Below the pieces are notes generated by a model, which did not search any database, was not told the origin of the DNA, and worked only from the letters and a program-made list of their open reading frames with translations. This document shows positions 6,007 to 6,504 of a stretch of 6,504 nt of DNA, one piece after another. Source of the DNA: Candidatus Aminicenantota bacterium (GTDB lineage Bacteria > Acidobacteriota > Aminicenantia > Aminicenantales > Aminicenantaceae). Position 1 is the stretch's first letter. Each line of letters opens with the position of its first letter. The translations under genes were made by a program, and so were the position numbers. The stretch covers positions 1 to 6,504 of the forward strand of contig JAUWVG010000136.1 of assembly GCA_030617525.1 (NCBI GenBank). Reading direction: 5' to 3'.

Positions 6007-6038
6007 TTTTCAAACATCTCGGGATCCATCCGACTAAA
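6007..6038 (+). promoter_or_regulatory. Candidate ECF-type promoter ahead of the small ORF
   Basis: TTTTCAA (6007-6013), 17 bases, CGACTAAA (6031-6038). CCGACTAAA (6030-6038) is identical to the element before the anti-sigma gene on the other strand. Transcription would start near 6045, giving a leader of about 22 bases that contains the AAGGAG ribosome binding site. This suggests the small ORF belongs to the sigma factor's regulon. Confidence 0.35.
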
Positions 6039-6052
6039 ATTTTGAAAGAGAT

Positions 6053-6058
6053 AAGGAG
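6053..6058 (+). promoter_or_regulatory. Strong ribosome binding site of the small ORF
   Basis: AAGGAG sits eight bases before the ATG at 6067, ideal in sequence and spacing. It is the main argument that the 79-codon ORF is translated, and that the overlapping minus-strand reading frames are not the genes here. Confidence 0.6.
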
Positions 6059-6066
6059 AACAGCTT

Positions 6067-6306
6067 ATGGAAGAGACAAGACCAATAAATGACCAGCGAA
6101 TTTGCCATATCAACAATGAAGAAAATTTTTTCTTGTTAATAGAGCAGCGGTACAAGGAGCAGGGATATGAGCTCCTGGAAACATGCAGTCAAAATCAACA
6201 CGCGCATAAAGTTTCCGAATTCTCTCGAAAACAAAAAAACAGGGACAAGGATCTTGAAGTGCAAAGAGAGGACCCCTTCGGCCTCGAAGCTGTTTTTTCT
6301 TTCTAG
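6067..6306 (+). CDS. Small protein of unknown function
   Basis: I do not recognise this 79-residue protein. It is hydrophilic and strongly charged, with two cysteines (C13, C40), several histidines (H14, H45, H47) and a Lys/Arg/Asp/Glu-rich stretch at about 48-70. It has no signal peptide and no membrane segment; FFLLI at 21-25 is too short for one. It begins behind an ideal AAGGAG site and diverges from the sigma/anti-sigma unit across 123 bases, with a candidate promoter of the type also seen before those genes. It could be a small regulator or effector of the sigma response, but that rests on position only. Its last codons overlap a possible weak terminator (6276-6301), so part of the region could instead be a small RNA or a decayed gene. 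Overlapping minus-strand frames lack ribosome binding sites. Confidence 0.5.
   Translation: MEETRPINDQRICHINNEENFFLLIEQRYKEQGYELLETCSQNQHAHKVSEFSRKQKNRDKDLEVQREDPFGLEAVFSF
6276..6301 (+). terminator. Possible weak terminator at the end of the small ORF
   Basis: CTTCG (6276-6280) and CGAAG (6285-6289) form a 5-bp stem with a GCCT loop. Three bases later comes TTTTTTCTT (6293-6301). An alternative stem GAGG/CCTC (6268-6271 with 6282-6285) competes. The stem is short and lies within the last codons of the ORF, so the call is tentative. Confidence 0.3.
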
Positions 6307-6335
6307 CCAGAATAATTCATAAAACTGCGATCCCT

Positions 6336-6504
6336 TCACCTATTTTCAATGAGAGCCTCTGCTAAAAATTCGGCAGTGTGTCTAATATCATAGGTGTGTT
6401 TATCGTCTTTGAGGGAGGCTTTGAGTTGAAAAACACAGCCGGGACAATCTGAAGCTATTGTTTGTGTTTGGCTTTCAAGGATTTTATCTTTCTTCTTCTG
6501 CCAT
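6336..6504 (-). CDS. CCG-domain Fe-S oxidoreductase subunit, C-terminal part
   Basis: Only the last 55 residues are inside the window; the gene enters from the right edge and ends with TGA at 6338-6336. The segment DCPGCVFQL (19-27 of the visible part) followed by IRHTAEFLAEAL (40-51) is the usual end of cysteine-rich CCG-domain proteins. In these the CPGC is the final CxxC of a CX(n)CCGX(n)CXXC unit, and a His-x-x-Glu-(Phe/Leu)-Leu motif closes the chain. The family includes the glycolate oxidase Fe-S subunit GlcF, LutA and HdrB- or GlpC-like subunits, which pass electrons from dehydrogenases or bind Fe-S clusters. Which member this is cannot be told without the upstream ferredoxin part and its neighbours. 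It is convergent with the small ORF, 29 bases away. Confidence 0.75.
   Translation of the reverse strand, partial: WQKKKDKILESQTQTIASDCPGCVFQLKASLKDDKHTYDIRHTAEFLAEALIENR

Noticed and set aside
5940..6155. A 71-codon minus-strand frame whose TGA overlaps the sigma ATG (ATGA overlap), suggesting a co-translated upstream gene.
   Set aside because: It begins with TTG, has no ribosome binding site, contains the AT-rich dyad and candidate promoters, and overlaps the plus-strand ORF that has an ideal AAGGAG site.
6136..6339. A 67-codon minus-strand frame starting GTG in a GTGA overlap with the end of the CCG-domain gene.
   Set aside because: No convincing ribosome binding site, antisense to the better supported small ORF, and no recognisable family; the hydrophobic tail is likely an effect of reading an acidic/basic gene backwards.

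Overview
The window looks like ordinary chromosomal DNA from a bacterium with moderate GC content. It is dense with genes: the longest gaps are 112 and 123 bases, so no stretch over 300 bases lacks a gene. I cannot assign a phylum. The mix fits a diderm or deep-branching lineage, but that is inference: a YprA/MrfA-type helicase, UvrA, a HolB-RicT pair, an ECF sigma/anti-sigma pair and a CCG-type Fe-S protein. I see no tRNA, rRNA, CRISPR array, insertion sequence or prophage signature.

Layout. (1) Positions 1-309, minus strand: the N-terminal 103 codons of a YprA/MrfA-type DEAD-box helicase that runs off the left edge. (2) Positions 310-421: a divergent promoter region with overlapping, oppositely directed sigma70-like promoters and a CAAC-N8-GTTG dyad. 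(3) Positions 422-4596, plus strand: a tight operon uvrA-holB-ricT with 4-base gaps between genes. It covers nucleotide excision repair, the clamp-loader delta' subunit and a PSP1-domain RicT/YaaT protein. (4) Positions 4592-4633: a strong hairpin terminator between convergent units. Its U-tract is on the minus strand. (5) Positions 4656-5943, minus strand: an ECF sigma factor followed by a membrane-anchored zinc-finger anti-sigma factor with a fibronectin-like outer domain. (6) Positions 6067-6306, plus strand: a small divergent ORF of unknown function with a very good ribosome binding site. (7) Positions 6336-6504, minus strand: the C-terminal end of a CCG-domain Fe-S oxidoreductase subunit that runs off the right edge.

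How the parts may work together. The left half is DNA maintenance: two repair genes share one divergent control region, and uvrA is co-transcribed with a replication gene. The right half is a sigma/anti-sigma signalling module. Three similar candidate promoter elements (TTTTCAA, 17-18 bases, CGAC[T/C]AAA) lie ahead of the sigma gene, the anti-sigma gene and the divergent small ORF. If they are real, the sigma factor controls all three.

The most notable observations are a UvrA that seems to lack the roughly 100-residue insertion domain while keeping its UvrB-binding region, and the repeated candidate promoter motif around the sigma locus. I found no clear evidence of a wholly new system.
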